Below, piece by piece: positions 7,380 through 16,920 of a stretch of DNA of 51,356 nucleotides. Position 1 is the stretch's first letter, and each line of letters opens with the position of its first letter. Under the pieces are notes generated by a model that did not search any database, was not told the DNA's origin, and worked only from the letters and a program-made list of their open reading frames with translations. The DNA comes from Synechocystis salina LEGE 00031 (GTDB lineage: Bacteria > Cyanobacteriota > Cyanobacteriia > Cyanobacteriales > Microcystaceae): the NCBI RefSeq assembly GCF_015207985.1, contig NZ_JADEVV010000030.1, forward strand, positions 1-51,356, written 5' to 3'. Position numbers and translations under genes: made by a program.

Positions 7380-9683
7380 TTAATTAGCACAGGCGACACA
7401 GCCATCGGAGGAATCCTTAAAGTCATCCTTTTGCACAGTGCGGATATAGTAAATGGCTTTACAACCGGCCTCCCAAGCCATTACCAGGGTGTCAAAAATG
7501 TCTTTGGCATTGAGGCTCCTTTCCGGTTCCTCGGGAAAATAAATGCCCGCATTGAGGTTGAAAAGTAACTCCATGGAAATGCCGGTATCAATCCATTGCT
7601 GGATGGCCGCCACGGCTTGTACCACTTTGCGCTGGTCCATGGTTTTGTTCTCAGGATAGAACCAGAAACAGTTGCCAATGAAAGGGGGCGCAATGGGAAC
7701 AGTACCTTTGGCCCATTTGTCGTAAAAGAAACGGCTATAGACCGGCAAAATACTGGCCGTGCAACCCTGCACTAGGGAAGAAGAAGTATTAGGGGCGATC
7801 GCCGTGATGTGGGAGTTGCGAATGCCGTGGGTTTGGATGTCGTTGGAGAGTTTTTCCCACCGTTCCGGTTTAGCCGCATTGGTTTGGAACCAACTAACGG
7901 GCTTCGAGCCAATCAATAGGCCTTTTTGCCAATCACTACCTGCAAAAGCGGGGTAGGCTCCCCGTTCCTTGGCTATTTCCATGGAGGATTGGGTACACCA
8001 ATAACCAATTTCTTCAAATAAACGGTTGATATCAGCCAATTGGTCGTAATTGAGGCGACGTTTGGCTAACCAGTCAGCTAAGCCCATGGCCCCCACCCCA
8101 ATGGTGCGGTATTTATGGTTATGACTCTTAGCATCGGCAAAGGGAGGCGCGGTCAATTCTATGGTATTGTCCAGCATCCGCACGGCAATTTGACTGACCC
8201 CAGCAATGTCCTGGAGGTCGAGATTGGCCAAGTTAAGGCTGACTAGGTTACAACAATGGGCATCCTGCCCTGGGGTGACGTTACTAAAGCTTTCACAACA
8301 GAGATTGGTGCCGGGGATGTAGCCCTGGTGTTTATTGGGATTAGCCTTGTTGATGGTGTCCTTAAAAGAAAGATAGGGCATCCCGGTTTCCACCTGAGTA
8401 CGCATTACCTGCTTAAACAATTCCCGTGCATTAATGCGTTTGTAGAGGGTAATGGTTTCCCCCAAGGCCGCTTCGATAGAACGGTAGACTTCTGTGAACT
8501 GATCGCCCCAGAGCTCAGCCAACTCAATGCCCATTTTTTCCCTGACTTCGTAGGGGTCCACCAACGTCCAATCTTCTTTGTTAATGACCCGCCGCATAAA
8601 TTCATCGGGCAGGATTAGTTGGGGAAAAATATCATAGGCTTTACGCCGTTGGTCGCCATTTTCCGCCTGCATTTCCAGGAATTCCGGCACATCCAAATGC
8701 CACACATCCAGCCCCACTGTGACGGCCCCAGCCCGACGGCCCCCTTGATTAACGGCGATCGCCGTATCGTTGAGCAATTTTGTCCAGGGAATTACCCCCC
8801 CCGAAGCGTTGGGCTTACCCATTACCCAACTGCCAGTGGCCCGGATGCGGGAAACGTTCACCCCTACCCCACCACCATTTTTGGAAATTCTGGCCGCATT
8901 AGTAATTTCACCAAAAATGCTTTCCAAATTGTCTTCCATGGCCACAATGAAGCAGGAAGTGAGGGACCCCCCAGGAACCCGCAAATTCGCCAGGATGGGG
9001 GTAGCTAAAGAAATGCGGCGGGCGGCAATGGATTCGTAAAATCTCCGGGCCCATTGCAAACGGCGATCGGGCGCTTCCACCGAAGCTAGCAATAAAGCAC
9101 AGGTCAGCAAAGCTTCCTGGGGTAACTCATTCGGCAAGAGATAGCGGCTAGTTAATAAAACTGCCCCCGCATAGTCATAGTCCGTATCCCAGTCAGAGTT
9201 AATCCAACACCCCGCTTCCTGCAATTCCGCCTCGGTGTAGGTCAAGATGCGGGAGTCGTACTCCCCATTGGTGACCTTGGTTTGCACCGTGCGCAGATAC
9301 TGCCCATATTGATATCCCCGCCGCACCAGAGTATCTTTCCACAAGCTCCAAACATGCAAACGACCAGCCACATAGCGCCAGTCTGGCTCGTTGGGACTGC
9401 ACATTTCCAAAGCACAGCTAATTAAGTTATCTTGAATCTCCCTAGTGCTAATGCCCTCCCTCAGACGGGTAGTTAAACCAGCCTCAAGGGCAATGGAGTT
9501 CACTTCCAACCCAAGACAGGCCCAGTCCACCACAGCCCGAATTTTACCAATGTTGAGGGGCGTTGAGGAGCCATCCCGACGGATCACTTGTATGCGATGT
9601 CCCTGGTGTGACCCCTGGCTGGTGCAGGTATGGGTGTCATTGGCGGTGGGGCTGGTGGGGGCGCTGATGAGGGTGGGGTGCAT
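7380..9683 (-). CDS. nrdA: Ribonucleoside-diphosphate reductase alpha chain
   Basis: A 767-residue class I reductase large subunit that converts ribonucleotides to deoxyribonucleotides with a separate NrdB radical subunit, which is not in this window. Residues 30-120 (IQVIRRDGSSTPLNIGKIRAVVDWAC) form an N-terminal ATP cone for allosteric control. Further on are PGGSLTSCFIVAMEDNLESI with the active-site cysteine, NGGGVGVNVSRIRATGS, GTNLCCESFSNVTPGQDAHCCNLVSLNLANLD, with the NxCxE radical motif, and PNTSSSLVQGCTASILPVYSRFFYDKWAKG. The C-terminus ends DGCVACAN, giving the cysteine pair for re-reduction. Length and motifs are complete. It is monocistronic here. Confidence 0.95.
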   Translation of the reverse strand: MHPTLISAPTSPTANDTHTCTSQGSHQGHRIQVIRRDGSSTPLNIGKIRAVVDWACLGLEVNSIALEAGLTTRLREGISTREIQDNLISCALEMCSPNEPDWRYVAGRLHVWSLWKDTLVRRGYQYGQYLRTVQTKVTNGEYDSRILTYTEAELQEAGCWINSDWDTDYDYAGAVLLTSRYLLPNELPQEALLTCALLLASVEAPDRRLQWARRFYESIAARRISLATPILANLRVPGGSLTSCFIVAMEDNLESIFGEITNAARISKNGGGVGVNVSRIRATGSWVMGKPNASGGVIPWTKLLNDTAIAVNQGGRRAGAVTVGLDVWHLDVPEFLEMQAENGDQRRKAYDIFPQLILPDEFMRRVINKEDWTLVDPYEVREKMGIELAELWGDQFTEVYRSIEAALGETITLYKRINARELFKQVMRTQVETGMPYLSFKDTINKANPNKHQGYIPGTNLCCESFSNVTPGQDAHCCNLVSLNLANLDLQDIAGVSQIAVRMLDNTIELTAPPFADAKSHNHKYRTIGVGAMGLADWLAKRRLNYDQLADINRLFEEIGYWCTQSSMEIAKERGAYPAFAGSDWQKGLLIGSKPVSWFQTNAAKPERWEKLSNDIQTHGIRNSHITAIAPNTSSSLVQGCTASILPVYSRFFYDKWAKGTVPIAPPFIGNCFWFYPENKTMDQRKVVQAVAAIQQWIDTGISMELLFNLNAGIYFPEEPERSLNAKDIFDTLVMAWEAGCKAIYYIRTVQKDDFKDSSDGCVACAN

Positions 9684-9770
9684 AGAAAAAGACAGTCAGG
9701 GAGACTTCGTAGGGTAGCGGAACAAACCGGTAGGGTCAAGGGCCCGAGGTCAGAGCTTAGATAAATTAAG

Positions 9771-9787
9771 CCACAGATATGGTGTGG
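9771..9787. promoter_or_regulatory. Inverted repeat upstream of nrdA (possible NrdR-type box)
   Basis: CCACA at 9771-9775 and TGTGG at 9783-9787 form a 17-base inverted repeat with an AT-containing centre, about 90 bases upstream of the nrdA start. An ACACTA half-site follows at 9791. NrdR, the repressor of ribonucleotide reductase genes, binds paired boxes of the ACAC...GTGT type. The spacing does not fit the 16-base consensus well, so this is only a candidate. Confidence 0.25.
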
Positions 9788-9935
9788 CCGACACTAATCT
9801 TACTCCACATCTGGCACTTTATCATAGGCCACTCCCCCGGGGATCGGATTGCTAAATTGGTTACCAAATGCAAAAAAAAGCCAAAAATTAGCTGTTCAAT
9901 GTCTGAAATCACCCCAGGGTCAGCCATTGCCCCGA

Positions 9936-9950
9936 TAACAATTTTTGTTA
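9936..9950. promoter_or_regulatory. TAACAA/TTGTTA palindrome upstream of psb35-like gene
   Basis: A perfect six-base inverted repeat, TAACAA (9936-9941) and TTGTTA (9945-9950) around TTT, lies 44 bases before the start codon of the psb35-like gene. Its position near the expected promoter suggests an operator. No known regulator was matched. Confidence 0.3.
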
Positions 9951-9993
9951 AGATTGGGTTCGTTATTCCCCCGACCATTATTTCCTGAAAAAT

Positions 9994-10281
9994 ATGTTTG
10001 CTCTACCCATCCTGGCGGTTGCTGGCACGTTTCCCACCTATTTTGTGGCGGTGTATGTGGTGGGCTTAGTGGCGGCGGTATCCATCGGTTTGGTGGCCTG
10101 GTATAACTCCAAGCGGCCGGTGGGATGGGAACGGTCCCGGAGGCCAGGTTTTATCCCGAAAATTAATACGGGTGATGACGGGGAACCACCCCAATTTACC
10201 CCCCCGGAAAACCTGACAGAATCTCCATCAACTCTGGAGGGGGAAAGTGGAGAGTCAGAATCTAACCCTGCCGATTCCTAG
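9994..10281 (+). CDS. psb35: Psb35-like photosystem II assembly protein
   Basis: A 95-residue protein with one transmembrane helix (about residues 13-37, PTYFVAVYVVGLVAAVSIGLVAWY) followed by NSKRPVGWE, the part that I recognise as Psb35 (Ssl2148 of 6803). Psb35 associates with the CP47 module and high-light-inducible proteins in early PSII assembly in the thylakoid membrane. After about residue 50 the chain becomes a proline-, glutamate- and serine-rich tail, probably disordered and longer than the family core. Start is the ATG at 9994. The family call comes from the helix and the flanking motif only; a one-helix membrane protein of other function cannot be excluded. Confidence 0.65.
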   Translation: MFALPILAVAGTFPTYFVAVYVVGLVAAVSIGLVAWYNSKRPVGWERSRRPGFIPKINTGDDGEPPQFTPPENLTESPSTLEGESGESESNPADS

Positions 10282-10303
10282 GCGGAATAGTTAGCCCCAT
10301 TTT

Positions 10304-11971
10304 CTAGAAAGGGAAAGTGAGTTGTACTGTGCCACTGATGCTGGGCCCCGTTGCCCCCATCACGCCGGGGGTAGGCAACACCGTTAGCACGGGTTGGATG
10401 AATAAATTGCCCACCAAATGGTACTGGGCATAGAACTGCAACATCGTTTCATAGCTGTTAAAGCCATAGCCTGCCAGGGGATTTGCATTTAATCTGGCCC
10501 AGGAAAACCCAAAGCCGTAACTATCCAACGGGCGATCGCCAAAGGGGGCAATAAAGGTTAGACCGAAACCAAAGGAACTGTGCATCAGGGCCGTACTGGA
10601 ACTGTTCCAGCCACCTTGGACAAAACCAACAACGCCATTTTGGTCTTTAGTCTCTCGAAATTTGCCCAGCTTTTGAACTAGGTAGGCATACATGCCCCCA
10701 GTTTGGGATTCAAATGCTCCCCCAGGGGCCGTCAGCGGGCCGCTCTGTCGCCATCCTCCCACTGCCACACTCCCCCAACCGACTTCTGGCGCATCAGCGT
10801 AGGGAGTCCAGGTTCCCCCGATTTCCGCCACTTTGAATAGGGGGCCAGAAAAGTTGGGCCAAACCAATCCAGTCTGTACTCCTTGCGCTCCCCTACCATC
10901 GTAAATACCAGCTTGGCCATACCAACCGTTGGGCGTAGCAGGATTATCGCCAGGGCCGCCCCAGGATTTCCAAGCACCATATAAACCAAAGGCGGAATTG
11001 TAGTAACCAGGAATAAAACCCAACATGGCAGGGCCGACAAAAACTGGAGTATAAAGTAAACCGGTGGTGGAGGTGAATAATTGCGGATCGGTTTGAGTAA
11101 CAAAGGGCCGTCCCACGTAGCCAAAATTCATCGAAGGAATCAGTTTACCAACCCGAAAAGAAAGGCGATCATCGAGAAAGGTTTGATTAAGCCATAGTTG
11201 ATACAATTCTGTTCGATTTAATGGGGGGCCGGCTTCGATGGAGTTATAACCCTGGACAGATCCCGCTGCCAAGTTCACCGGTTGGCCGTTATATTGCAAA
11301 CCTTCCACTTCAAAAAAGGCATTTTTCCAACCCACTGCCTTTTCCAAATCTATCCCCAAACCTAAAATTAATGCTCCATTCAAATCAGTGGAACCGGGCT
11401 GATTGCCGCCGGAAATTTGCTGGCTGACATTACCCATAAAAATACCGCCAAGTCGCAAGGGGCTATCTTCGGGCAATCCTAACCAACGACCCAATTCTCC
11501 AGTGCCCACCAACATGTTGGATGCGGCCGGGTTCCCACTGATGCCCACCATGACTTTTCTGGGGCTTTTGCTATGGGCTGGTTTTAGATTTTCTAATGGG
11601 TTAGTGGAGCTAGATATTTCTTCTGGAACAATAAAATCGTCTGCTACTAAATTGTCATAATTAAGGGAATCTTCTGGCCACTGCTTGATCATCGCTGGAG
11701 TTAAAACTGTTAAACGATCAATTTCATGGCTTTCAGAAAGCTGAAAATCTGATGTTTGGTCAAGAAATATTTCTAGTTTTTGTTTTTGATTATGAATGAA
11801 TGGTAAGGCGGACAATGTTGATATTTCCTTCTCCCCATTGGAAATAGTCCCAGCCCAAACTATTGATTGGGAGCCCATAAAAATTCCTGGGGCAATGGCC
11901 AAAATCAAGGCCATTAAATTTACTTTTAGCCGCGAACAACAGGGATTTTGTAAAAAATATTGGGTAACCAT
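10304..11971 (-). CDS. OprB-type outer-membrane porin
   Basis: A 555-residue exported protein. A hydrophobic N-terminal segment (about residues 17-41, ending in WAGTIS) is a signal peptide after a longish basic start. Residues 150-555 carry the features of the carbohydrate-selective porin OprB: GWKNAFFEVEGLQYNG, LYQLWLNQTFLDDRLSFRVGKLIPSMNFG, alternating aromatic strands, and a C-terminal TVQLTFPF ending in Phe as BAM-dependent barrels require. It lacks the SLH domain that most cyanobacterial porins carry at the N-terminus; the stretch at residues 42-150 is instead a charged region of unknown role. It probably allows small-molecule diffusion, with substrate unknown. It converges with the psb35-like gene (22 bases apart). 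Confidence 0.8.
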   Translation of the reverse strand: MVTQYFLQNPCCSRLKVNLMALILAIAPGIFMGSQSIVWAGTISNGEKEISTLSALPFIHNQKQKLEIFLDQTSDFQLSESHEIDRLTVLTPAMIKQWPEDSLNYDNLVADDFIVPEEISSSTNPLENLKPAHSKSPRKVMVGISGNPAASNMLVGTGELGRWLGLPEDSPLRLGGIFMGNVSQQISGGNQPGSTDLNGALILGLGIDLEKAVGWKNAFFEVEGLQYNGQPVNLAAGSVQGYNSIEAGPPLNRTELYQLWLNQTFLDDRLSFRVGKLIPSMNFGYVGRPFVTQTDPQLFTSTTGLLYTPVFVGPAMLGFIPGYYNSAFGLYGAWKSWGGPGDNPATPNGWYGQAGIYDGRGAQGVQTGLVWPNFSGPLFKVAEIGGTWTPYADAPEVGWGSVAVGGWRQSGPLTAPGGAFESQTGGMYAYLVQKLGKFRETKDQNGVVGFVQGGWNSSSTALMHSSFGFGLTFIAPFGDRPLDSYGFGFSWARLNANPLAGYGFNSYETMLQFYAQYHLVGNLFIQPVLTVLPTPGVMGATGPSISGTVQLTFPF

Positions 11972-12087
11972 GATTGAACCTAAATCCTACACACCAATCA
12001 GGAAAGGGCTAAAAATACAACCATGGAGAAAGACGGCACAATCCCCATGGCATGAAATAGTTAAGAGTGGTGAAAAATTATTGGAAT

Positions 12088-13296
12088 TTACTTCTGATCC
12101 AACGCTTCCTGCAAAGTTTCTGGCCCTTCTCCCTCACTGGCCACAGTGCGCCAGGGCCATTCCTGGGAGTGGAAGGGCGCTAGGGGAGGCAACATGGGGG
12201 TAATGCCATTGGCTTCATCGTAGGCACGGATGCGGGCATGGGCTGGGCCCACAGCATAGGAACCTTGGGACGCGGCCATGGGAGTTCTGGCTCCATCTTG
12301 TTTGGCGATCGCCTGGCGGGCCCCGGTGCTGAGCAGTTCTACGTCCATCAGGAAGTAATCGTCAAAGAAAGCTAGACCTAATTCCCGGTCTTTGACAATT
12401 CTGGTTACTAAAGACAACATCGTGTCCGGTTTGGTGGTGAACTCGGTGGTTTCAAACAGTAGCAGGCGATCGTTGATAGCTTCTTTGCCAAAGAATTGGG
12501 CCATCAGGGTAAATAAAATATTGTTAGTGCGGGTTACATAAAGGGTATTGGTGACCCCAAAAGTTTGATCCCACTGGTCACCGATCATTTTTTTCCATTC
12601 CGCCATGACTTCCATCCAGTGGTCTACCTGGTAGGTGGCGGCGGTGCCGATGGTGGTGGTGAAATGGGGCACTACTTCCTTAATCCAAGCATTGATCTTC
12701 TGGCGATCGATCACCCCAGCGGCCAAGGTTTCATCAATGAAACTAATGTTATTCGTCAAAATGGCCTTGACTGCGCTTAAAGCATCCGGCTCCAAACCCA
12801 ACTGATCCGCCTGGGCCAAGGTGTTAGCCTGTTCTGCACGGTAGGCAGTCAGTTCCCCTTTCCAACCATCTCCGGCCACGGGGGCATTGTCGGCAGTGGC
12901 AAAATAGGGCTGGAGAATGGCATAAATGGCCATGGCGCTATGGGAAATACCTTTTACCACTTGGTATTGCACGGGCACGGGTGGAGCTTGAATAGGGCTA
13001 CTTTGACCAGGCATATACAGATAAAAATCTCCCCCCTCGTTACTAAATAAACCGAGAATAATGGGATGCTTTGCCCTAAATTCCCCGGTGTAGCGCTCCA
13101 GGGATTTGGCGTAGTAAACGTTCATTTGGGAGTCGAGCAACAAGCTACTTTTAATAGCGTTGTTTAATAATGCCCAAGTGGGAAAAGCCATCAATAAAAC
13201 CAGGGCCAGAGCCAGTACAGCTTTGCCCAACAAACCATCAGTCAAGCGGCCAAAAAGCTTAGTCTTAGGAAGACCGGCAAGAAAATTCATAAACAT
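12088..13296 (-). CDS. Conserved exported protein of unknown function
   Basis: About 402 residues from the ATG at 13294-13296 (an upstream TTG at 13332 is less likely). A basic start and a long hydrophobic segment (LLGKAVLALALVLLMAFPTWALL) form a signal peptide or membrane anchor. The rest is soluble with no cysteine-rich, coiled or repeated parts. I recognise no catalytic motif. It resembles a Synechocystis protein next to polA that I recall as a periplasmic protein of unknown function (slr0708). Tryptophan-rich segments such as DHWMEVMAEWKKMIGDQWDQTFG may be surface helices. It is separated from polA by about 275 bases, so it probably has its own promoter. Confidence 0.7.
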   Translation of the reverse strand: MFMNFLAGLPKTKLFGRLTDGLLGKAVLALALVLLMAFPTWALLNNAIKSSLLLDSQMNVYYAKSLERYTGEFRAKHPIILGLFSNEGGDFYLYMPGQSSPIQAPPVPVQYQVVKGISHSAMAIYAILQPYFATADNAPVAGDGWKGELTAYRAEQANTLAQADQLGLEPDALSAVKAILTNNISFIDETLAAGVIDRQKINAWIKEVVPHFTTTIGTAATYQVDHWMEVMAEWKKMIGDQWDQTFGVTNTLYVTRTNNILFTLMAQFFGKEAINDRLLLFETTEFTTKPDTMLSLVTRIVKDRELGLAFFDDYFLMDVELLSTGARQAIAKQDGARTPMAASQGSYAVGPAHARIRAYDEANGITPMLPPLAPFHSQEWPWRTVASEGEGPETLQEALDQK

Positions 13297-13571
13297 AGAT
13301 AAACAGCAGAGATTACTATTTTTTGTTCTCAAGACAAGGCGCTAGATTGGGGGCAAAATCGGCCTTTTGCTGAACCTAGTGTCGCCATTATCACACTGGT
13401 TTTTGCTCTTGCTACCAAATTTGTCAAAATCCAATTTTTAAGAATAATTAAGACCCTGCCTGGAATTTGTTAACTTTCGGCAAAACTTACTCTGTGAAGA
13501 TATTTGGCAAAAGTCAAATTTTCTAACGGTCATGGGTTCACTGTCCCCCCAAGACCATTGAATAGCAAAAG

Positions 13572-16535
13572 TTACTTAGCTTCCATCCAATTACTACCCC
13601 GATGCATTTCCACCACTAAAGGCACCGATAGGGTTAGGGCCTGCTCCATGGTGTGTTGGATTAGGGGAGATAGCTCTTCCCACTCCTCCAGGGGCATTTC
13701 AAAAATTAGTTCATCATGGACCTGGAGTAACATGCGGGTTTGGTAGTTTTCTAGCAGATCCGCCAGTTTAACCATGGCAATTTTGATAATATCGGCACTG
13801 GAACCTTGGATGGGGGCATTTGCCGCTGATCGCAGAAGCTGGGCGTCGTTATAGTTCATTTTGATGCCAGCTAAATCTAGCTCCGTCACCGTTTTTCCCC
13901 TCAGTCGTCGTAGGGCGTCGGTGACAAAGTTAAAGTAACGTCTTCTGCCCACAATGGTAGTCACATAACCTTTGGCGATCGCCTCTAGCTTCATGGTTTC
14001 CAGGTAATCAAAAACTTGGGCATAGGTGCGGTGGTAACGATCAATAAATTCCCGGCCTTCCACTGCGGAAATCCCCGTTTCCCGAGCAAAGCGCTGGGCC
14101 CCCATGCCATAAATGACGCCAAAATTAATTGTTTTACCCAAATTCCTTTCCGCTGGGGTAATGTCCTCTTTACCAAAAAGCAACTTAGCCGTCACGGCAT
14201 GGACATCCTGGCGATCGCCATAGGCCTGTAGTAACACCGGTTCTTGGGAGAGGTGGGCCAGGATACGCAATTCAATTTGGGAGTAATCCGCCGACACCAA
14301 AAGCCAATTTTCCTGGGGCAAAAAGGCCCGGCGAATCTGTCGGGAAAAATCAGAACGGATGGGAATATTTTGTAAGTTAGGGTTGGAAGAAGATAACCGC
14401 CCAGTGGAAGTAATAGCCTGGTTAAAATCGGTGTGAATACGTTTAGTGTGGGGATTAACCAATTCCGGTAAGGCATCCACATAGGTGGACTTTAATTTAG
14501 CTAAGGTGCGGTGTTCCAGAATTGCATCAATGATGGGGTGGTCTCCCTGGAGTTTTTCGAGGGTGGCATGGTCTGTGGAATAACCAGTTTTAGTTTTGCG
14601 GGATTTTTTGCGGTCTAGTCCCAACTTATCGAACAAAATACTGCCCAATTGTTTGGGAGAACTGAGATTAAAACTTTCCCCCGCTGCTTCATAGGCCGTG
14701 GTTTCAATGGTGAGTAAATTATCTGCTAACTGTTCCGACAGGGTTTGTAAATAATCGCAATCAATGCGAATCCCCCTATCTTCCATGGCCGCTAGGATTT
14801 TTTCTAGAGGCTGTTCAATGTCCCTCACAATAGTTGCAAGTTCGGGATAATCATCTAGTTCTTGTTGTAGTTTTTCTGCCAATAAATAGGTAGCATAGCA
14901 ATCTAAACCGCAATATTGTCCCGCTGTCTCTAGGGGTAAATCGGCAATAGTCTGGTCTTTTTTCAAGCCCAAATCTTTATAGCTCAGGGCCACTAAACCG
15001 AGGTTATAACGACGGCAAAGATCGGTTAAATTATGGGTCTCCTCCGGTTGAAGCACGTAGCTAGCTAGCATGGTGTCCAACACTACGCCCCCCAACTCCA
15101 TGCCATGGTGGGTCAAAACCCGCCGATCAAATTTGGCATTTTGTAAGACTTTGGGATAGGTGGCATTGCCCAAAACTTCTTCTAAAAGATCTTTAACTAT
15201 GTCGAGGGATAACTGTTCCCCTTGGTGGTGCCCTAGGGGAATATAGGCCACTTGATGGGGTTCTGGACCCCAGGCACAGCCAATGCCAACTAAGTTAGCC
15301 ATCAGGGGGTCTAAACTGTTGGTTTCTGTGTCCCAGGCAACGGGAAACTTTGCATCTGTATAATTTTTTAATTCCTCAACCAGGGCTTGCAGTTGGGGGA
15401 TAGTGGTAATAATTTGTGGCTGAATTTGTTCTGGTAATTGAATAGTGATTAAACCATCTTCTTGGATTACGGTGGGGACGCCATCAAACAAAGATAGTTG
15501 TTGGGAATCATCCTGGCTAATTTTTGCTTTTGCCTTAGTATTTTGATTGGTTTTAGCCGCGTTATCCTTTGGGCTATTATCCACTTCATTGTCCACCGGC
15601 ACTGGTCCATACTTATCCCCAAAAGCACGGTGGAAAGTTGCAATTTTGTCAATGAAAGTCCTTAGCTCTAATTTTTCCAACAGCGGCACCAGGCGATCAG
15701 TAGAAAATCCCGTTAATTGCAAATCCTCCCAGCCTATCTCCAAGGGCATATCCACGACAATGCGAGCCAACATTTGGGAGTGTATGGCATCATTTTTGCC
15801 ATTGGTTAACTTCGTTTTCAATGCGCCCTTAATCTGTTCTAAGTTTTCATATACCTTCTCTAGGGTTTCGTACTCAGCTAAAAGCTTAATGGCAGTTTTT
15901 TCACCAATGCCATTAATGCCCGGAATGCAATCGGATTTATCCCCACAGAGAGCTTTAAAATCGACAATTTGGGCGGGGGTTACCCCCATTTTGTTCACCA
16001 CTCCCTGCCAGTCCAATTCGTCATATCCAGTATTACTGGCAAAGGGATTACGGGTTAAGTATAAAACGGAAATATTTTGCTCTGGGGTGACCAGTTGGAA
16101 CAAATCCCGATCGCCACTGAGAATTTTAACTCGATAGCCAGCGTCACTACCCTTGTGAGCTAAGGTACCCAAAATGTCGTCGGCTTCATAGCCTGCATAG
16201 GTAATGGTTTGTAAATTAAGGGCCTGTAGCAATTGCTGGAGGTAGCTTAAGTCTTCCGCAAAATCCTCTGGGGTTTCCTGACGGTTAGATTTATAGGCGA
16301 CGTCGGCCTCATGGCGAAAAGTGGGTTCCCGACGGTCAAAGGCAATGGCGATCGCCGCTGGTTTTTGGGACTCCATCACCTGCATGAGGGAATTTAAAAA
16401 TCCAAAACAGACGCTGGTGGGAATGCCCGCTGTTGTCCGCAGAGGGCCCTTTTTCGACAGACCAAAGGCATAGTAAGCCCGGAATGCTAAGGAATGGCCA
16501 TCAACTAACAATAACAAAGGGGATTCAGCAGACAT
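13572..16535 (-). CDS. polA: DNA polymerase I
   Basis: About 987 residues from the ATG at 16533-16535; a GTG two codons earlier is an alternative. The enzyme removes RNA primers and fills gaps in replication and repair. The 5'-3' nuclease occupies residues 1-300, with SGDRDLFQLV, DFKALCGDKSDCIPGINGIGEKTA. A linker of about 60 low-complexity residues follows. The 3'-5' proofreading domain has all its motifs (WDTETNSLDP, NAKFDRRVL, YCGLDCYATYLL), so proofreading is probably active. The polymerase domain shows TGRLSSSNPNLQNIPIR, SADYSQIELRILAHLS, GKTINFGVIYGMG and the final LLQVHDELIFE. Length is longer than E. coli Pol I, as is common in cyanobacteria. Confidence 0.97.
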   Translation of the reverse strand: MSAESPLLLLVDGHSLAFRAYYAFGLSKKGPLRTTAGIPTSVCFGFLNSLMQVMESQKPAAIAIAFDRREPTFRHEADVAYKSNRQETPEDFAEDLSYLQQLLQALNLQTITYAGYEADDILGTLAHKGSDAGYRVKILSGDRDLFQLVTPEQNISVLYLTRNPFASNTGYDELDWQGVVNKMGVTPAQIVDFKALCGDKSDCIPGINGIGEKTAIKLLAEYETLEKVYENLEQIKGALKTKLTNGKNDAIHSQMLARIVVDMPLEIGWEDLQLTGFSTDRLVPLLEKLELRTFIDKIATFHRAFGDKYGPVPVDNEVDNSPKDNAAKTNQNTKAKAKISQDDSQQLSLFDGVPTVIQEDGLITIQLPEQIQPQIITTIPQLQALVEELKNYTDAKFPVAWDTETNSLDPLMANLVGIGCAWGPEPHQVAYIPLGHHQGEQLSLDIVKDLLEEVLGNATYPKVLQNAKFDRRVLTHHGMELGGVVLDTMLASYVLQPEETHNLTDLCRRYNLGLVALSYKDLGLKKDQTIADLPLETAGQYCGLDCYATYLLAEKLQQELDDYPELATIVRDIEQPLEKILAAMEDRGIRIDCDYLQTLSEQLADNLLTIETTAYEAAGESFNLSSPKQLGSILFDKLGLDRKKSRKTKTGYSTDHATLEKLQGDHPIIDAILEHRTLAKLKSTYVDALPELVNPHTKRIHTDFNQAITSTGRLSSSNPNLQNIPIRSDFSRQIRRAFLPQENWLLVSADYSQIELRILAHLSQEPVLLQAYGDRQDVHAVTAKLLFGKEDITPAERNLGKTINFGVIYGMGAQRFARETGISAVEGREFIDRYHRTYAQVFDYLETMKLEAIAKGYVTTIVGRRRYFNFVTDALRRLRGKTVTELDLAGIKMNYNDAQLLRSAANAPIQGSSADIIKIAMVKLADLLENYQTRMLLQVHDELIFEMPLEEWEELSPLIQHTMEQALTLSVPLVVEMHRGSNWMEAK

Positions 16536-16664
16536 AAGCACGCACCAAGGAAGAAGCTAGATTATACCGCTGTTGTCGGTGGTGACAGGTGTGTAATATT
16601 TTTTGCTTATGAAAAAAGGGAATTACCCCTTCGACCAAGACCACCAAAGCTGGAGAAACCTATA

Positions 16665-16862
16665 CCCGGCCAGTGTGGAACAGGCTCCATTCCGGTGGAG
16701 ACTATGGGTGAAAATTATTCAGCCAACTCAGTCCTACGCCCCATTGAGCACCTGGTTTTGGCCTCATTTAAATCGAGAACCGGGGATTCCGCCTATGGCC
16801 AAACTGTCAGACAAGGTAGTAAAGGTCGCAAGACTTCTACTGCTTTGCAAGTTTCCCGATAG
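16665..16862 (+). pseudogene. Decayed C-terminal fragment of a TnpB-type protein
   Basis: The plus strand encodes a tail, GTGSIPVETMGENYSANSVL and on to HLVLASFKSRTGDSAYGQTV, finishing LQVSR and a stop at 16860-16862. Cyanobacterial IS200/IS605-group TnpB proteins carry such a low-complexity tail after the zinc ribbon, in which a 'RAGT.GI.PVE' segment precedes a variable serine/proline stretch. Only this tail is present; the RuvC and zinc-ribbon regions are absent, and the part before 16665 is in another frame. It directly precedes a right-end-like hairpin. The homology was judged by eye and is moderate. Confidence 0.45.
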
Positions 16863-16866
16863 GAAG

Positions 16867-16904
16867 CCTACGCTGTAGTCTTAGATTTAGCGTGGATAGT
16901 TCAC
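16867..16904 (+). ncRNA. IS200/IS605 right-end / omegaRNA-like hairpin remnant
   Basis: CCTACGCT (16867-16874) pairs with AGCGTGG (16889-16895), with one bulged base, and is followed by ATAGTTCAC (16896-16904). Right ends of cyanobacterial TnpB elements that I remember finish with just this arrangement: a GC-rich hairpin with a TAGTTCAC-like end, which is also the scaffold of the omegaRNA that guides TnpB. Located at the expected place, five bases after the stop of the TnpB-like tail. The element is probably inactive because its gene is destroyed. Confidence 0.4.
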
Positions 16905-16920
16905 CCGGTGATGGTTAAGC

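Noticed and set aside
8256-9008. Plus-strand frames opposite nrdA
   Set aside because: Antisense to a gene with complete motifs, without a family of their own.
13333-13571. Small RNA gene upstream of the exported protein gene
   Set aside because: Only weak hairpins were seen (for example GCAAAA/TTTTGC near 13358) and no known RNA.
16603-16878. 91-codon frame on the plus strand between polA and the transketolase-like gene
   Set aside because: The protein looks random; the neighbouring frame explains the region better as a TnpB tail.
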